Origin: Croceicoccus ponticola
Lineage (GTDB): Bacteria > Pseudomonadota > Alphaproteobacteria > Sphingomonadales > Sphingomonadaceae
Assembly: GCF_004004515.1 (NCBI RefSeq)
Contig: NZ_RXOL01000004.1
Coordinates: 124,001-188,000, forward strand
Length of the DNA: 64,000 nucleotides
Reading direction: 5' to 3'
Positions 1 to 9,963 of the stretch are shown in pieces (position 1 is the first letter of the stretch; the number at the start of each line of letters is the position of its first letter). The position numbers and the translations under genes are program-made. The notes under the pieces are model-generated. The model was not told where the DNA came from. It did not search any database and saw only the letters and a program-made list of their open reading frames with translations.

Positions 1-368
1 ACGGACCGCTGATGGTCGCGTGGGAGGATCCGGAAGGCCCGATCAACTGGTTCGAAACGGCGAGCTACGTTCAGAAGATGGCGCTTGCCTGCATTGTGCT
101 GCTGTGGCTGCGGTCACGCGGCGAATGGATGCCGCGCTGGCTGGATTTGCTCGCGGTGAACGCCTTTGCGATATATTTCATCTATTTTTTCATGCTGATG
201 ACGTTCTACGAACTGGTCAATCAGGTGGTGACAGCGCCGCCACCGCCGTTGATCGCGGGGCTTGTGGCATTGGCGGTGTGGGCAGGCGTGCTGGCGCTAT
301 GCGTCGGCATATCCGTGACCATGCAGAAACTTCTCGGTCACCGTTCGCGGATGATCATCGGGGCCTGA
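1..368 (+). CDS. Membrane acyltransferase, C-terminal part (truncated by window edge)
   Basis: The reading frame is open to the left edge, so only the last 120 or so residues are visible. They contain three hydrophobic segments (around LACIVLLWL, FAIYFIYFFMLMTFY and LIAGLVALAVWAGVLALCV) and end in a short basic tail. The pattern NAFAIYFIYFF followed by a tail like GHRSRMIIGA resembles the C-terminus of acyltransferase-3 family integral membrane enzymes, which O-acylate sugars or glycans from the inner membrane. The catalytic N-terminal part is not visible, so the substrate is unknown. The gene converges on ftsA with only 19 bases between the two stop codons. Family assignment is inference from a partial protein. 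Confidence 0.55.
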   Translation, partial: GPLMVAWEDPEGPINWFETASYVQKMALACIVLLWLRSRGEWMPRWLDLLAVNAFAIYFIYFFMLMTFYELVNQVVTAPPPPLIAGLVALAVWAGVLALCVGISVTMQKLLGHRSRMIIGA

Positions 369-387
369 CCGGACCCCGCGCCCCGCC

Positions 388-1656
388 TCAGAAATATTCG
401 CGGATCGCGCGCATCACCCGGCCGGGAAGGTTCATGCGGCCAAAGCGGCTCGAAGTCTGCCATGCGCTGCCGTGGGTGCGGATGTCGATCGGGTCGGCGG
501 CGGCGTAAAGCACCAATCCGGTCAGCGCGGCAAAGCCGGGACGCGCATGCGCTTCGGGCAAGCCCTTCATCGCAGGCGGCCGGCCCGTGCGCACCGGTTT
601 GGCCAGCGCCTGCTGCACGTAATCGGCAAGCCCGGCCAGTTCCGCGCCGCCGCCGGTCAGGACAATCTGCCGCCCGTTGCCGCCGCGTCCGGTGACGAAG
701 CCAAGGCCCTTCAGCGCCTTGGCCACGTCCTCGGTCCAGCGCGAGAGTTGGCTATTGATGACGCTGATCAGGTCGGCGCGGGGGACTTCTTCGCCCGCAT
801 GGTGCTCGTCTGCGGAAAGGGGGATCTTCTCGCGATGGTCAGTCGGGCTGGCGATGGCCGAACCGAACACGCATTTCAGCCGCTCGGCCTGCGCCCGGCG
901 GATGCCGAACGCGCCGGCGATGGCGTCGGTCAATTCGTTGGAGCCATAGGGCAGCACCGAAACGCCCACCAGCATCCCGCCGACGTGGACCGAAACGTGG
1001 GTGACTTCGGCGCCGAAATCGACGACCGCGACACCAAGCTCGCGCTCTTCCTCTGTCAGGCAGGCATGGCCGCTGGCGACCGCTGCGCCGACGACGCCCT
1101 CAACCTCAAGGTGCGCGTTCTGCACCGCTTCCATCATGTTGCGAAGCGGGCCTGCCTCAGCCTCCATCACGTGGACCGCGACGGCCAGCCGCTGGGCATG
1201 GAGCCCGCGCGGGTTGGACACCCCCTGAGCCCCGTCGAGCACGTAGTGCGCAGGCTGGGCGTGGAGCACGACGCGCGGTTCGCCGGTTTGCGGGACGATG
1301 CGTTCGCGCGCTTCGGCCAGGAGGTATTCGACGTCGTCCTGATCGATGCGGCGGCCGCCGATCTCGATATCGACTTCGCGGATTTCGCTCATCAATCCGG
1401 CGTTGGCGCAACCGATCCACACGCTCGACACCTGCGTATCGGCGGCGCGTTCGGCGCGTTCGATGGCGTCGCGGATGGCATGGGTCGCGGCGTCCATGTC
1501 GGTGACATAGCCGCGTCGGATGCCGTCGGCGGCGCGGTGGCCCGATCCCAGCACGATCATTTCACCGTCGCCCGTCAGCCCGGCGATCATCGCCGAAATG
1601 CGGAACGATCCGATGTTGATCGCGCCGAATACCTTTTCGATCCTGAGGTTCGCCAT
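388..1656 (-). CDS. ftsA: Cell division protein FtsA
   Basis: An actin-like ATPase of 422 residues that anchors FtsZ filaments to the inner membrane and recruits later divisome proteins. The start MANLRIEKVFGAINIGS begins the family's N-terminal phosphate-1 region. The reading frame continues 93 codons upstream, but that extension lies over ftsQ and has no family resemblance. Other fold elements visible are VAVVDFGAEVTHVSV in the middle and IVLTGGGAELAGL near the C-terminus. The last residues, around RVMRAIREYF, can form the amphipathic membrane-targeting helix. The gene is 5 bases downstream of ftsQ and last in the dcw cluster. Unusually, no ftsZ follows: the next gene is convergent. Confidence 0.96.
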   Translation of the reverse strand: MANLRIEKVFGAINIGSFRISAMIAGLTGDGEMIVLGSGHRAADGIRRGYVTDMDAATHAIRDAIERAERAADTQVSSVWIGCANAGLMSEIREVDIEIGGRRIDQDDVEYLLAEARERIVPQTGEPRVVLHAQPAHYVLDGAQGVSNPRGLHAQRLAVAVHVMEAEAGPLRNMMEAVQNAHLEVEGVVGAAVASGHACLTEEERELGVAVVDFGAEVTHVSVHVGGMLVGVSVLPYGSNELTDAIAGAFGIRRAQAERLKCVFGSAIASPTDHREKIPLSADEHHAGEEVPRADLISVINSQLSRWTEDVAKALKGLGFVTGRGGNGRQIVLTGGGAELAGLADYVQQALAKPVRTGRPPAMKGLPEAHARPGFAALTGLVLYAAADPIDIRTHGSAWQTSSRFGRMNLPGRVMRAIREYF

Positions 1657-1661
1657 GTCCG

Positions 1662-2612
1662 TCAGTCCCCGCCTGCCTTGCGCGCCGTTTCCGCCGCGAG
1701 CTGCTTTGCCTCTGCCCGCGCCGCGCGGTCTTCTTCCGCCCGCCCCGGCACACGCATGTAAATCTTGCTGGTGTCGCGCATGTCGAAAACCGCGACCTTG
1801 CCGCCCAGCATGCGGTTCATCCCGTCCATCTGGGCAAAGGCGACGAGCGCGTCGGCGGCCTCTTCCTCTCCTTCGGGCAGGGCGATGACCTGATCGGTCG
1901 AAAACGTCAGGTTCCAGCGGCGATTGCCGATCCATTCGGCCCCGCGCACCTGTTTCTGCAAGGCGGGCGCGGCATCCAACAGGATGGCAAGATCGGCTGC
2001 CCGTTCGGCCGCGCCGTCACCCTTCATTACCAGCATATTTTCCGCCCTGGACGCAGGCACGGGTTCCAACCTGTGGCCCGACGGGTCGATCAGCACGAAC
2101 TTCTCGCCCTGTTGCAGCACCGCATGGGGCGTGCGTTCGATCACGTCGATGACCAGCGTATCGGGCAATTGCCGCGACACCCGCGCATCGCGCACCCATG
2201 GCAGCAGGACGAGTTCGTCACGCAGCGCCGATACGTCGAGCCGTGTCATCGGCTGCGCCTGCGCGGCGATGGCGCGGCGGTAGATTTCCTGTTCGTCCAT
2301 GCGTTCGACGCCGTGCACTTCGACTCGGCGCACGGCAAAACCGGTGTCGGCAGCAAGCCGCCCGATCTTGTCGTCGGCAAAGGCGGGCAGCCCCGATACG
2401 ACCGCAAGAGCCCACAGAACCGCCATCGCGACGAGGACGATGAACCCTGTGAACAACCGCTGCAACGCGCGTTCCGACAGGCCCAGCGATCCGAACAGGG
2501 AATTGAGCAGCCCGCCGGTCCGCGCCTTGGCGCCTGCGACCGCGCGTTTCTTGCCACGGGCCGAAGCCGCGCGCCTGACGCCCTTGCCGCCGCGCTTGAT
2601 CGTCGTGCTCAT
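1662..2612 (-). CDS. ftsQ: Cell division protein FtsQ
   Basis: A bitopic divisome protein of 316 residues that links early FtsA/FtsZ assembly to FtsL and FtsI. The N-terminus is strongly basic (MSTTIKRGGKGVRRAAS) and cytoplasmic. One membrane helix lies at about residues 52-75 (FIVLVAMAVLWALAVVSGL). It is followed by a periplasmic POTRA domain beginning near VRRVEVHGVERMDEQEI and the beta domain with LPWVRDARVSRQLPDTL. The ATG overlaps the murB stop in an ATGA arrangement, which supports the start and suggests translational coupling. In many relatives ddl lies between murB and ftsQ; here it does not. Confidence 0.95.
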   Translation of the reverse strand: MSTTIKRGGKGVRRAASARGKKRAVAGAKARTGGLLNSLFGSLGLSERALQRLFTGFIVLVAMAVLWALAVVSGLPAFADDKIGRLAADTGFAVRRVEVHGVERMDEQEIYRRAIAAQAQPMTRLDVSALRDELVLLPWVRDARVSRQLPDTLVIDVIERTPHAVLQQGEKFVLIDPSGHRLEPVPASRAENMLVMKGDGAAERAADLAILLDAAPALQKQVRGAEWIGNRRWNLTFSTDQVIALPEGEEEAADALVAFAQMDGMNRMLGGKVAVFDMRDTSKIYMRVPGRAEEDRAARAEAKQLAAETARKAGGD

Positions 2613-3577
2613 AAGGCGGGCACCACTTCGGTCGCGCCGAATTTGCCGACCCGGCGAATTTCCCATTCGAGAGTGATGCCCGAGTGTTCCTTGACTCGGC
2701 GGCGCACTTCTTCGCCCAGCATCTCGATGTCGGCGCTGGTCGCCTCGCCCCGGTTGATGAGGAAGTTGGTGTGCTTTTCGCTGACCTGCGCATCGCCGAT
2801 GACCAGCCCGCGACAGCCCGCTTCGTCGACCAGCTTCCACGCAGACGTGCCTTCGGGGTTCTTGAACGTCGATCCGCCGGTTTTGGTGCGCAGCGGCTGC
2901 GATGCTTCGCGCGCTTCGGTGATGCGGTCCATTTCGGCCTGGATCGCGTCGGGCTCGCCCGCTTCGCCGCGCATGGTGGCGGACACGACGATCGCGCCTT
3001 CGGGCAGGTCCGAATGGCGATAGGTGTAGCCCATGTCGGCCAGCGCCAAAGTCTTGCGCGATCCATCGCGCAGCACGACGCCGCAACTGGTGAGCACGTC
3101 CTTCACCTCTCGCCCATAGGCCCCGCCGTTCATCCGCACGAATCCGCCGACGGTGCCGGGAATGGATTTCAGGAATTCGAGCCCCGCCACGCCCGCATTC
3201 CGCGCGCAAGAACTGGCGAGCACACCGGGCGTGCCGCCGCCGAATCGCAGGGTGTTGTCGCCCAGCACTTCGGCTTCCGAAAAATGCTTGCCCAGCCGAA
3301 CCACGACGCCGGGAACGCCGCCGTCGCGCACGATCATGTTCGACCCAAGGCCCAACCCCATGACCGGCACCCATTCGGGCAGCGCGGCAAGGAAAGCGGC
3401 AAGATCGTCGGCATCTTCGGGTTCGAAAAGCAGTTCGGCAGGGCCCCCGCTCTTGAACCAGGTCAGTTTGGCGAGCGGGGCGTTGGCGGCCAGTTTCCCG
3501 CGCGGCGCAGGGATAGTGAATTCCCCACCGTCGAGCGTGATGGCCAGCCTGTTACCCTGTTCGCCGATCTTGGCCAT
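2609..3577 (-). CDS. murB: UDP-N-acetylenolpyruvoylglucosamine reductase MurB
   Basis: A cytoplasmic FAD enzyme of 322 residues that reduces UDP-GlcNAc-enolpyruvate to UDP-MurNAc with NADPH. The FAD-binding region has MGLGLGSNMIVRDGG. The substrate region has IPGTVGGFVRMNGGAYG, and the C-terminal domain has GGSTFKNPEG, with the serine that usually acts as proton donor, and HTNFLINRGEA. The start MAKIGEQ gives a 1-base overlap with the murC stop, and the gene overlaps ftsQ by 4 bases. Length fits a type I/II MurB. Nothing suggests decay. Confidence 0.97.
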   Translation of the reverse strand: MAKIGEQGNRLAITLDGGEFTIPAPRGKLAANAPLAKLTWFKSGGPAELLFEPEDADDLAAFLAALPEWVPVMGLGLGSNMIVRDGGVPGVVVRLGKHFSEAEVLGDNTLRFGGGTPGVLASSCARNAGVAGLEFLKSIPGTVGGFVRMNGGAYGREVKDVLTSCGVVLRDGSRKTLALADMGYTYRHSDLPEGAIVVSATMRGEAGEPDAIQAEMDRITEAREASQPLRTKTGGSTFKNPEGTSAWKLVDEAGCRGLVIGDAQVSEKHTNFLINRGEATSADIEMLGEEVRRRVKEHSGITLEWEIRRVGKFGATEVVPAL

Positions 3578-5013
3578 CAGCCCGCTTTCCGCGCGTTGAT
3601 GGCGTCGGCAAGACCCGCGGCCCATTTGGTGATGTCGCCTGCGCCAAGGCACACGACCTGATCGCCCGGCTCCACCGTCCCGGCCAGCGCGTCGGCCAAA
3701 GCGTCGGCGCTGTCCACCACCCTGACGGCGTGATGGCCGCGATCCTTCAAACCGGCGACGAGAGCGGCGGCGTCAATGCCCTCTATCGGCTGTTCGCCCG
3801 CCGGATAGACCGGGGTGATATAAACGACATCGGCGTCGTTGAACGCCTGCTGGAATTCGGCCATGTGATCGCGCAGGCGGGTAAACCGGTGCGGTTGTGC
3901 CACCGCGATGACGCGGCCGCCATGACCCGTGCCCGATGCCCCTTCGCGCGCGGCGGCCAGCACGGCGCGGATTTCGACCGGGTGATGGCCGTAATCGTCG
4001 ATAACCAGCGCGGGTTCGGCTCCGGTCGCGATCTCGCCCACCTTGGTGAAGCGGCGCTTGACCCCGGTGAAACGGGAAAACCCGTCCTGAATGGTGAAGT
4101 GCGGGCACTGCATTTCCAACGCCACGGCAATAGCGGCCAGTGCGTTCTGCACGTTGTGCCGCCCAGCCATCGGCAATTCGACGCCTTCGATCCGGTCGAT
4201 ATGACCGTCGCGGTGGCGCACCGCCACGTCGAACCGGTTGCCGCCGGGATAGGGCTGAACGTTTTCGCCGCGCACGTCTGCCTGCGCCGAAAAGCCATAA
4301 GTGACGACGCGGCGGTCGCGGATCTTGGGCAGGATCGACTGCACTTCGGGATGATCTATGCACAGCACCGCCGCACCATAGAACGGTACGTTCTCGATGA
4401 ATTCGACGAAGGCGTCCTTCACCGCGTCGAAGCTGCCGTAATGGTCGAGATGTTCGGGATCGATGTTGGTGACCACCGCGATCTGCCCATCGAGCCGCAG
4501 GAACGAGCCGTCGCTTTCGTCCGCTTCGACCACCATCCATTCGCTTTCGCCGACGCGGGCGTTCGAGCCATAGGAATTGATGATGCCGCCGTTGATGACG
4601 GTCGGGTCGACGCCGCCCGCGTCCAGCAGGGCCGCGATCATCGATGTGGTTGTCGTCTTGCCATGCGTGCCCGCGACCGCGACCGTGCGTTTCAGCCGCA
4701 TCAGTTCGGCCAGCATTTCGGCGCGGCGCACGACGGGTATGCGGTTTTCCAATGCCGCGACCACTTCGGGATTGTCGCGCCGTACCGCCGTTGACGTGAC
4801 CAGCACCGCAACGCCGTCGAGATTCTCGCCCTTTTGCCCGATCATCACGGGGATGCCCTTGGCGCGCAGACCTTCGACGACATAACTTTCGTTGATGTCC
4901 GACCCCTGCACCGAATAGCCGAGGTTGTGCATCACTTCGGCGATGCCCGACATGCCGATCCCGCCGATCCCGGCAAAATGGATCGTGCCGATATCGTTCG
5001 AAACACCTTTCAT
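3577..5013 (-). CDS. murC: UDP-N-acetylmuramate--L-alanine ligase MurC
   Basis: A cytoplasmic Mur ligase of 478 residues adding L-Ala to UDP-MurNAc. All three domains are present: an N-terminal Rossmann domain with [17 protein letters not shown], the central ATPase domain with P-loop [15 protein letters not shown] and [16 protein letters not shown], and a C-terminal domain with [12 protein letters not shown] and [11 protein letters not shown]. The start [15 protein letters not shown] gives an ATGA overlap with murG; the upstream open frame is over murG and is ignored. The intact P-loop is a useful contrast with the MurF-like gene at 10035-10982. Confidence 0.97.
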   Translation of the reverse strand: MKGVSNDIGTIHFAGIGGIGMSGIAEVMHNLGYSVQGSDINESYVVEGLRAKGIPVMIGQKGENLDGVAVLVTSTAVRRDNPEVVAALENRIPVVRRAEMLAELMRLKRTVAVAGTHGKTTTTSMIAALLDAGGVDPTVINGGIINSYGSNARVGESEWMVVEADESDGSFLRLDGQIAVVTNIDPEHLDHYGSFDAVKDAFVEFIENVPFYGAAVLCIDHPEVQSILPKIRDRRVVTYGFSAQADVRGENVQPYPGGNRFDVAVRHRDGHIDRIEGVELPMAGRHNVQNALAAIAVALEMQCPHFTIQDGFSRFTGVKRRFTKVGEIATGAEPALVIDDYGHHPVEIRAVLAAAREGASGTGHGGRVIAVAQPHRFTRLRDHMAEFQQAFNDADVVYITPVYPAGEQPIEGIDAAALVAGLKDRGHHAVRVVDSADALADALAGTVEPGDQVVCLGAGDITKWAAGLADAINARKAG

Positions 5014-6182
5014 GCCGCTGCTCCCGCCGTGCGCGTGCCGGCTTCCATGGCAGCCCCGCGGCCCATCCGGATCACGTCCATCAGCGGCGCACCGCCAAAG
5101 CTTTCGACAAGATCTGCAAGATCCTTTGCCGCATCGGGCCGCCCGCAGTTCCACGCCATGTGCGCGGCATTGCCCAACGCTTCGGGATCGGCGGCCATCG
5201 CCTCGATCTGGCGGGCCAGTTCGTCGGGCGTGAACTTGTCCTGCCGGATCGAGCGTGCACCGCCCGCATCGGCCATGTCGCGGGCATTGGCGGCTTGATG
5301 ATCGTCGGTTGCGATGGGCAGCGGGATCAGGATGGCGGGGCGACCCACGGCGGTCAGTTCCGCGATGGTCGACGCGCCCGCGCGCCCGATGAACAAGTGC
5401 GCATCGGCCAGACGTTCGGCCATGTCTTCGAAATATGTGCCCAGTTCGGCGGGAATCTCGTGGCGCTTGTACGCGTCGCGCACCGCTTCGATATCGGCGG
5501 CGCGGCACTGCTGCGTCACCTGCAGCCGGTGGCGGATGCTTTCGGGCAACAGCGCCAGTCCGTCGGGCACGACCTTCGACAGGATCGCCGCGCCCTGACT
5601 GCCGCCGGTGACCAGCACGCGCAGCAAGCCGTTGGCGGTAAATGCGGGATAGGGCCGGTCGCGCAACGTCAGCACTTCGGCGCGTACCGGATTGCCGATC
5701 AGGTGCACTTTGTCCGCGCAACCTTCGGGCATGCGTTCGACCCGGGCATAGGCGGTGGCGATCGCGGCGGCTTTTTTGGCCAGGAACCGGTTCACCCGGC
5801 CCAGCACCGCGTTCTGTTCGTGGATCACTGCCGGAACGCGCGCGGCGCGGGCGGCAAGCAATGTCGGCAGCGCGGGATAGCCGCCGAAACCGACGACCGC
5901 GCTGGGTCCGAATTCGCGCAACAGCGAAAGCGCCAGCCCCCGCCCCTTCCAGATCGCGAACAAGGCGCGGACGCGGGCGAACACGCCGCCCTGCATGCGG
6001 CCTGCGGGCAGGACATGAACGTCCAGTCCATCGGGCACGCCAGGAATGGCCCGCCCCCGTTCGTCGGTGACAAGCGCGACCCGGTGCCCGCGCGCAAGCA
6101 GTTCGCTTGCCAGCGCAAAGGCCGGGATCATGTGTCCGCCGGTTCCCCCGGCGGCCAGTACGAAGTGGCGCGACACGCTCAT
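5010..6182 (-). CDS. murG: Lipid II synthase MurG (GlcNAc transferase)
   Basis: A peripheral inner-membrane GT28 glycosyltransferase, about 390 residues, that transfers GlcNAc from UDP-GlcNAc to lipid I to form lipid II. The N-terminal donor/acceptor motif [17 protein letters not shown] is clear, as are [20 protein letters not shown] and the UDP-GlcNAc-binding stretch [25 protein letters not shown]. Two ATGs lie 9 bases apart (6191 and 6182). I prefer 6182, MSVSRHFV, because AGGA lies 8 bases before it. It follows ftsW closely and overlaps murC by 4 bases. Confidence 0.95.
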   Translation of the reverse strand: MSVSRHFVLAAGGTGGHMIPAFALASELLARGHRVALVTDERGRAIPGVPDGLDVHVLPAGRMQGGVFARVRALFAIWKGRGLALSLLREFGPSAVVGFGGYPALPTLLAARAARVPAVIHEQNAVLGRVNRFLAKKAAAIATAYARVERMPEGCADKVHLIGNPVRAEVLTLRDRPYPAFTANGLLRVLVTGGSQGAAILSKVVPDGLALLPESIRHRLQVTQQCRAADIEAVRDAYKRHEIPAELGTYFEDMAERLADAHLFIGRAGASTIAELTAVGRPAILIPLPIATDDHQAANARDMADAGGARSIRQDKFTPDELARQIEAMAADPEALGNAAHMAWNCGRPDAAKDLADLVESFGGAPLMDVIRMGRGAAMEAGTRTAGAAA

Positions 6183-6207
6183 CGCATCCATCCTGAAACC
6201 GACACCA

Positions 6208-7434
6208 TTATCTCCTGTGCCCCATCGGCAGTCCGTCGCGCGTCAGATAGGGGTTCCGGCGCGTTACCGCCAGCAACAGTCCCACTGTCAGGCACAAGGC
6301 GATCATCGACGAACCGCCATAGGATATGAGCGGCAAGGTCATGCCCTTGGACGGGAACAGTTGCAGGTTCACGGCCATGTTGATGAACGCCTGTCCGCCC
6401 AGCAAGGCGGCAAGCCCGGTGCCCGACAGCAGCGTGAAAAGATCGTCCTCACCCGCCAGCCGCCACAGGACGCGCACCACCAATGCGCAGAACAGCAGCG
6501 CGATGCCCGCCACCGCAACCAGCCCGAATTCCTCTCCGATCACGGACAGGATATAGTCGGTGTGCGCTTCGGGCAGGATGTTCTTGCGCTCGCCCATCCA
6601 CAGGCCGCGGCCGAACCATCCGCCGCTGGTCAGCGTCTTGTTGGCGATGTCGACCTGGCTATAGGCTTCACTGCCGCCAAGGAACGCGTCGATGCGATGC
6701 CGCGCGTTGTCGTAGAAGAAATAAGCCCCGACCACGAGCGTGACTATCCCGCCCACTGCCCAGCCCACCCGCTGCAACGGCATGCCGACCGTGACAACCA
6801 GCACGAACCACACCCCGCACAACAGGATCGCGGTACCGAAGTCTGGCTGCAGCATCAGCAAGATGCACGACACCGCCAGCACCGCGCCCGACAGGACCAT
6901 CACCGGCAATTGCGGATCGCGCACCCGCCACGACAGAATCCACGCGCACAGAATGGTGAACGCGGGCTTGTAGAATTCGGAAGGCTGGAACCCGACCCCT
7001 AGCCGGATCCAGCGCCGCGCGCCGTTCACTTCCGCCCCGACAAAGGGCACCGCGACCAAAAGCAGGAACATGCCCGACGCCAGCACGATCGCGAACCGGC
7101 GCGCCGATTCGCGTGGCAGCAGGCTCGATGCGACCATCACCCCGATCCCCATCACGAGATAGGCGAGGTGCATCCAGAAGAAGTGCAAATCGGTCAGCGT
7201 AGTTTCCGCCGTGGACAGGCGCCGCGCGCTGGCGGCGGACCCTGCGGCCACACCGATCACGCCCGCCATCATCAGCGCGGCAACGATGCCGAGCAGTACC
7301 TTGTCGATCTCACGCCACCAGACGGTGAGTTCGTGCCAGCGGCCCTTGCGTCGGGGCGACTGGCGACGGGCGATATGCACGCCGCCTGCGCCGCGCTGAA
7401 AATTTTCGTTTTCGAATTGCGGCGTCACGCTCAT
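6208..7434 (-). CDS. ftsW: Peptidoglycan glycosyltransferase FtsW (SEDS family)
   Basis: An integral membrane SEDS protein of 408 residues that polymerises lipid II at the septum together with the class B PBP FtsI. About ten hydrophobic segments follow a cytoplasmic N-terminal extension of roughly 60 residues rich in basic residues. Signature elements include GARRWIRLGVGFQPSEFYKPA, LMLQPDFGTAILL, HTDYILSVIGEEFG and the C-terminal LPLISYGGSSMIA. The start [11 protein letters not shown] overlaps the murD stop in an ATGA, and murG follows 25 bases after its stop. Confidence 0.95.
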   Translation of the reverse strand: MSVTPQFENENFQRGAGGVHIARRQSPRRKGRWHELTVWWREIDKVLLGIVAALMMAGVIGVAAGSAASARRLSTAETTLTDLHFFWMHLAYLVMGIGVMVASSLLPRESARRFAIVLASGMFLLLVAVPFVGAEVNGARRWIRLGVGFQPSEFYKPAFTILCAWILSWRVRDPQLPVMVLSGAVLAVSCILLMLQPDFGTAILLCGVWFVLVVTVGMPLQRVGWAVGGIVTLVVGAYFFYDNARHRIDAFLGGSEAYSQVDIANKTLTSGGWFGRGLWMGERKNILPEAHTDYILSVIGEEFGLVAVAGIALLFCALVVRVLWRLAGEDDLFTLLSGTGLAALLGGQAFINMAVNLQLFPSKGMTLPLISYGGSSMIALCLTVGLLLAVTRRNPYLTRDGLPMGHRR

Positions 7435-8795
7435 CGCGCGTCTCCCCCAAGCGAATGGACCATGCTGACAAAAGCCTCGCCCCGCTTTTCGTAATCGCGG
7501 AACTGGTCGAAACTGGCGCATGCCGGGCTGAGCAGGACGACATCGCCCGGCCGCGCGGCGGCGGCGGCGGCGCGAACCGCCTCTGCCATCAGTTCGCTGC
7601 GCACGACGCGCGGCACCCGGCCTTCGAGCAGGTCCGCGAACATCGCGCCAGCTTCCCCGATGGTATAGGCGGTGGCGACATGGCCCAGATGCGGTTCGAT
7701 TTCGCCCAGCGTATCGCCCTTGGGCAGACCGCCGACGATCCAGTGAATGCGCGGACCCGCATCGTCCGGCGCGAACGCCGCCAGCGCCGGTGCGGTGGAG
7801 GCCGGATTGGTCGCTTTGGAATCGTTGATGAACAGCACGCCGCCGATGGTGGCCACCCGCTCCATCCGGTGGGGCAGGCCGGGAAAGCTTTTCAACCCTG
7901 CGGCGATCACGTTGTCGTCCAGCCCCAGCCGACGCGCGGTGGCGACAGCGGCAGCAGCATTGCCGAGATTGTGCGGACCCTGCAGCGCGGGCCAGTCGGA
8001 CTGATCGCCGGGCAGCGCGACATCCTCGATCACCACCGGTGCGCGGTGTTCCAGCGCGCGGGCGACCGGGCGGATGTCCATCAGCGAATGGCGGTCGACG
8101 ATGGCCAGCCCCTTGCCATGCTGCATTTCGAACAGGCGCGCTTTCGACGCGGCATATCCGACAAACCCGTCGTCATAGCGGTCGAGATGATCGGGCGAGA
8201 TATTGAGAAGGATGGCAACGTCGCACTCCAGCGTGCGCGTCAGGTCGATCTGATAGCTCGAAAGTTCGAGCACATAGGTGCCGGCGGCCGGCAATGGTTC
8301 GGTTCCCAAGATCGGAATGCCGATATTCCCGCCCAGCCGTGCGATCTGCCCCGCGCTTTCCAGCAAGTGGTGGATCAGCGCGGTGGTGGTCGATTTGCCG
8401 TTGGTGCCGGTGATGCCGATCACGCGGTGCGGCGGCAGGTGCGGACGGGCCAGTGCGAACAGTTCGATGTCGCCGATCAGCGGCACGTTGGCGCTGCGTG
8501 CGACACCTGCGATGGGATGGGCATTGATCGGCACGCCGGGCGATACGACGATGCCGTTGCAGCCCCTGACGCTTTGCGCCGTCAATTCCGCGATTTCGCA
8601 AAGGCCCGTATTGTCCGACAGCATGGCCTGCGCCGCTTCGCGCGCATCGGCACTGCGATCCCATGCCACGACCTGCGCGCCCGCACGGCACAGCGCGCAG
8701 ATGGTCGCCAGCCCCGTGCGCGCCAACCCCAGCACCGCATAGCGCGTTCCGGCAAAAACCGCCTCCGGCAGGATCGATGCGGCGTGTTCGCTCAT
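7431..8795 (-). CDS. murD: UDP-N-acetylmuramoylalanine--D-glutamate ligase MurD
   Basis: A cytoplasmic Mur ligase of 454 residues adding D-Glu to UDP-MurNAc-L-Ala. It has an N-terminal domain with [13 protein letters not shown], a central domain with P-loop [17 protein letters not shown] and [13 protein letters not shown], and a C-terminal domain with [17 protein letters not shown] and [20 protein letters not shown]. The start [13 protein letters not shown] gives a 4-base overlap with the mraY stop. The cassette mraY-murD-ftsW is fully overlapping, which implies coupled translation. Confidence 0.96.
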   Translation of the reverse strand: MSEHAASILPEAVFAGTRYAVLGLARTGLATICALCRAGAQVVAWDRSADAREAAQAMLSDNTGLCEIAELTAQSVRGCNGIVVSPGVPINAHPIAGVARSANVPLIGDIELFALARPHLPPHRVIGITGTNGKSTTTALIHHLLESAGQIARLGGNIGIPILGTEPLPAAGTYVLELSSYQIDLTRTLECDVAILLNISPDHLDRYDDGFVGYAASKARLFEMQHGKGLAIVDRHSLMDIRPVARALEHRAPVVIEDVALPGDQSDWPALQGPHNLGNAAAAVATARRLGLDDNVIAAGLKSFPGLPHRMERVATIGGVLFINDSKATNPASTAPALAAFAPDDAGPRIHWIVGGLPKGDTLGEIEPHLGHVATAYTIGEAGAMFADLLEGRVPRVVRSELMAEAVRAAAAAARPGDVVLLSPACASFDQFRDYEKRGEAFVSMVHSLGGDAR

Positions 8796-9853
8796 CGCAC
8801 TTTCAGCGTCGCAAGGCCGATGACCGCCAGCACGATCGATACGATCCAGAACCGGATGACCACGGTGCTTTCGGCCCAGCCCTTCTGTTCGAAGTGATGG
8901 TGGATCGGCGCCATGCGGAAAATCCGCTTGCCGGTCCGCTTGAACCAGAACACCTGCACGATGACCGAAACCGCCTCCAGCACGAACAGGCCGCCGACGA
9001 TCGCCAGCACGACTTCGTGGTGCGCCGCGACCGCGATGACACCCAGTGCGCCGCCAAGCGCGAGCGAACCGGTGTCGCCCATGAACACCGCGGCGGGTGG
9101 CGCATTGAACCACAGGAAGGCAAGCCCCGCGCCGATGATAGCGGCGCAAAGGATGGCGAGTTCGCCCGCGCCTTCGACATAGGGGATCCCGAGATAAGTC
9201 GCGAAATCGGTCCGGCCGACGAGATAGGCGATGATCGCGAACGTGCCGCTAGCGATGATGACCGGCATGATCGCCAGCCCGTCCAGCCCGTCGGTCAGGT
9301 TCACGGCATTGCCCGCACCCACGATCACGAACGCGGCAAAAACGTAATAGAATGGCCCCAGCGGAATGCCGAAGGTCATGAACGGCAGGTACAGCACCGT
9401 GTCATCGACCACCAGCCACGCGGCAAGCCCGGCGACCGCGAATTCGAAAGTCAGCCGCACCTTGCCCGAAACGCCTTTGTGGCTGCGCTTCGTCACCTTG
9501 TCGTAATCGTCGAAGAACCCGATCGCGCCGAACCCGATGGTCACCGCGATGCAGGCCCACACCATCCAGCTGGTCAGGTCCATCCACAGGAGCATCGAAA
9601 TCAGCACCGACGTCAGGATCAGCAATCCGCCCATCGTCGGCGTGCCGCGCTTGGCCAGATGCGTCTGCGGCCCGTCCAGACGGATCGGCTGCCCCTTGCC
9701 TTGGCTGACGCGGAGGTATCCGATGAAGCGCGGGCCGATGATCATGCCGATGGTCAGCGCGGTCAGCAGGCAGGCGCCCGCCCGAAAGCTCTGATATCGG
9801 ATTAGGTTGGCCAGCCCTTCGAATTCGAACAACTGGGCAAGAAGGTACAGCAT
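8792..9853 (-). CDS. mraY: Phospho-N-acetylmuramoyl-pentapeptide-transferase MraY
   Basis: A polytopic inner-membrane enzyme of 353 residues that transfers phospho-MurNAc-pentapeptide to undecaprenyl phosphate to make lipid I. Recognisable motifs are [11 protein letters not shown] (substrate binding), FFDDYDKV (catalytic Asp pair), [13 protein letters not shown] and [10 protein letters not shown] near the C-terminus. A purine-rich GAGGAG lies about 6 bases before the ATG. It is the first gene after the only wide gap in the cluster (181 bases after the MurF-like gene). Its natural substrate carries D-Ala-D-Ala, which makes the state of its neighbour notable. Confidence 0.97.
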   Translation of the reverse strand: MLYLLAQLFEFEGLANLIRYQSFRAGACLLTALTIGMIIGPRFIGYLRVSQGKGQPIRLDGPQTHLAKRGTPTMGGLLILTSVLISMLLWMDLTSWMVWACIAVTIGFGAIGFFDDYDKVTKRSHKGVSGKVRLTFEFAVAGLAAWLVVDDTVLYLPFMTFGIPLGPFYYVFAAFVIVGAGNAVNLTDGLDGLAIMPVIIASGTFAIIAYLVGRTDFATYLGIPYVEGAGELAILCAAIIGAGLAFLWFNAPPAAVFMGDTGSLALGGALGVIAVAAHHEVVLAIVGGLFVLEAVSVIVQVFWFKRTGKRIFRMAPIHHHFEQKGWAESTVVIRFWIVSIVLAVIGLATLKVR

Positions 9854-9935
9854 CGGCGCTCCTCAAGTGCGGGCGGGGCACATCCGGCGGGCCACGCGCA
9901 ACATGGCGGCAGGATCACCATGCTGCCATGCGCGA

Positions 9936-9963
9936 AGCGGCCCGCCTTGTGAAGCGGGCCGCT
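9936..9963. repeat. Perfect 10-base inverted repeat in the only long gap of the dcw cluster
   Basis: The arms AGCGGCCCGC (9936-9945) and GCGGGCCGCT (9954-9963) are perfect reverse complements around an 8-base loop. The hairpin sits about midway between the MurF-like stop (10035) and the mraY start (9853). Neither strand shows a true T-run after it; the plus strand has CTCTCTATTT. It could be a weak terminator, an mRNA processing site or an attenuator lowering mraY expression. Function is inference; the palindrome itself is directly visible. Confidence 0.5.

Noticed and set aside
472-1761. Long open frame on the plus strand opposite ftsA (about 430 codons)
   Set aside because: It mirrors the codon bias of ftsA, has no recognisable domain or ribosome binding site, and such antisense frames recur opposite every GC-rich gene here.
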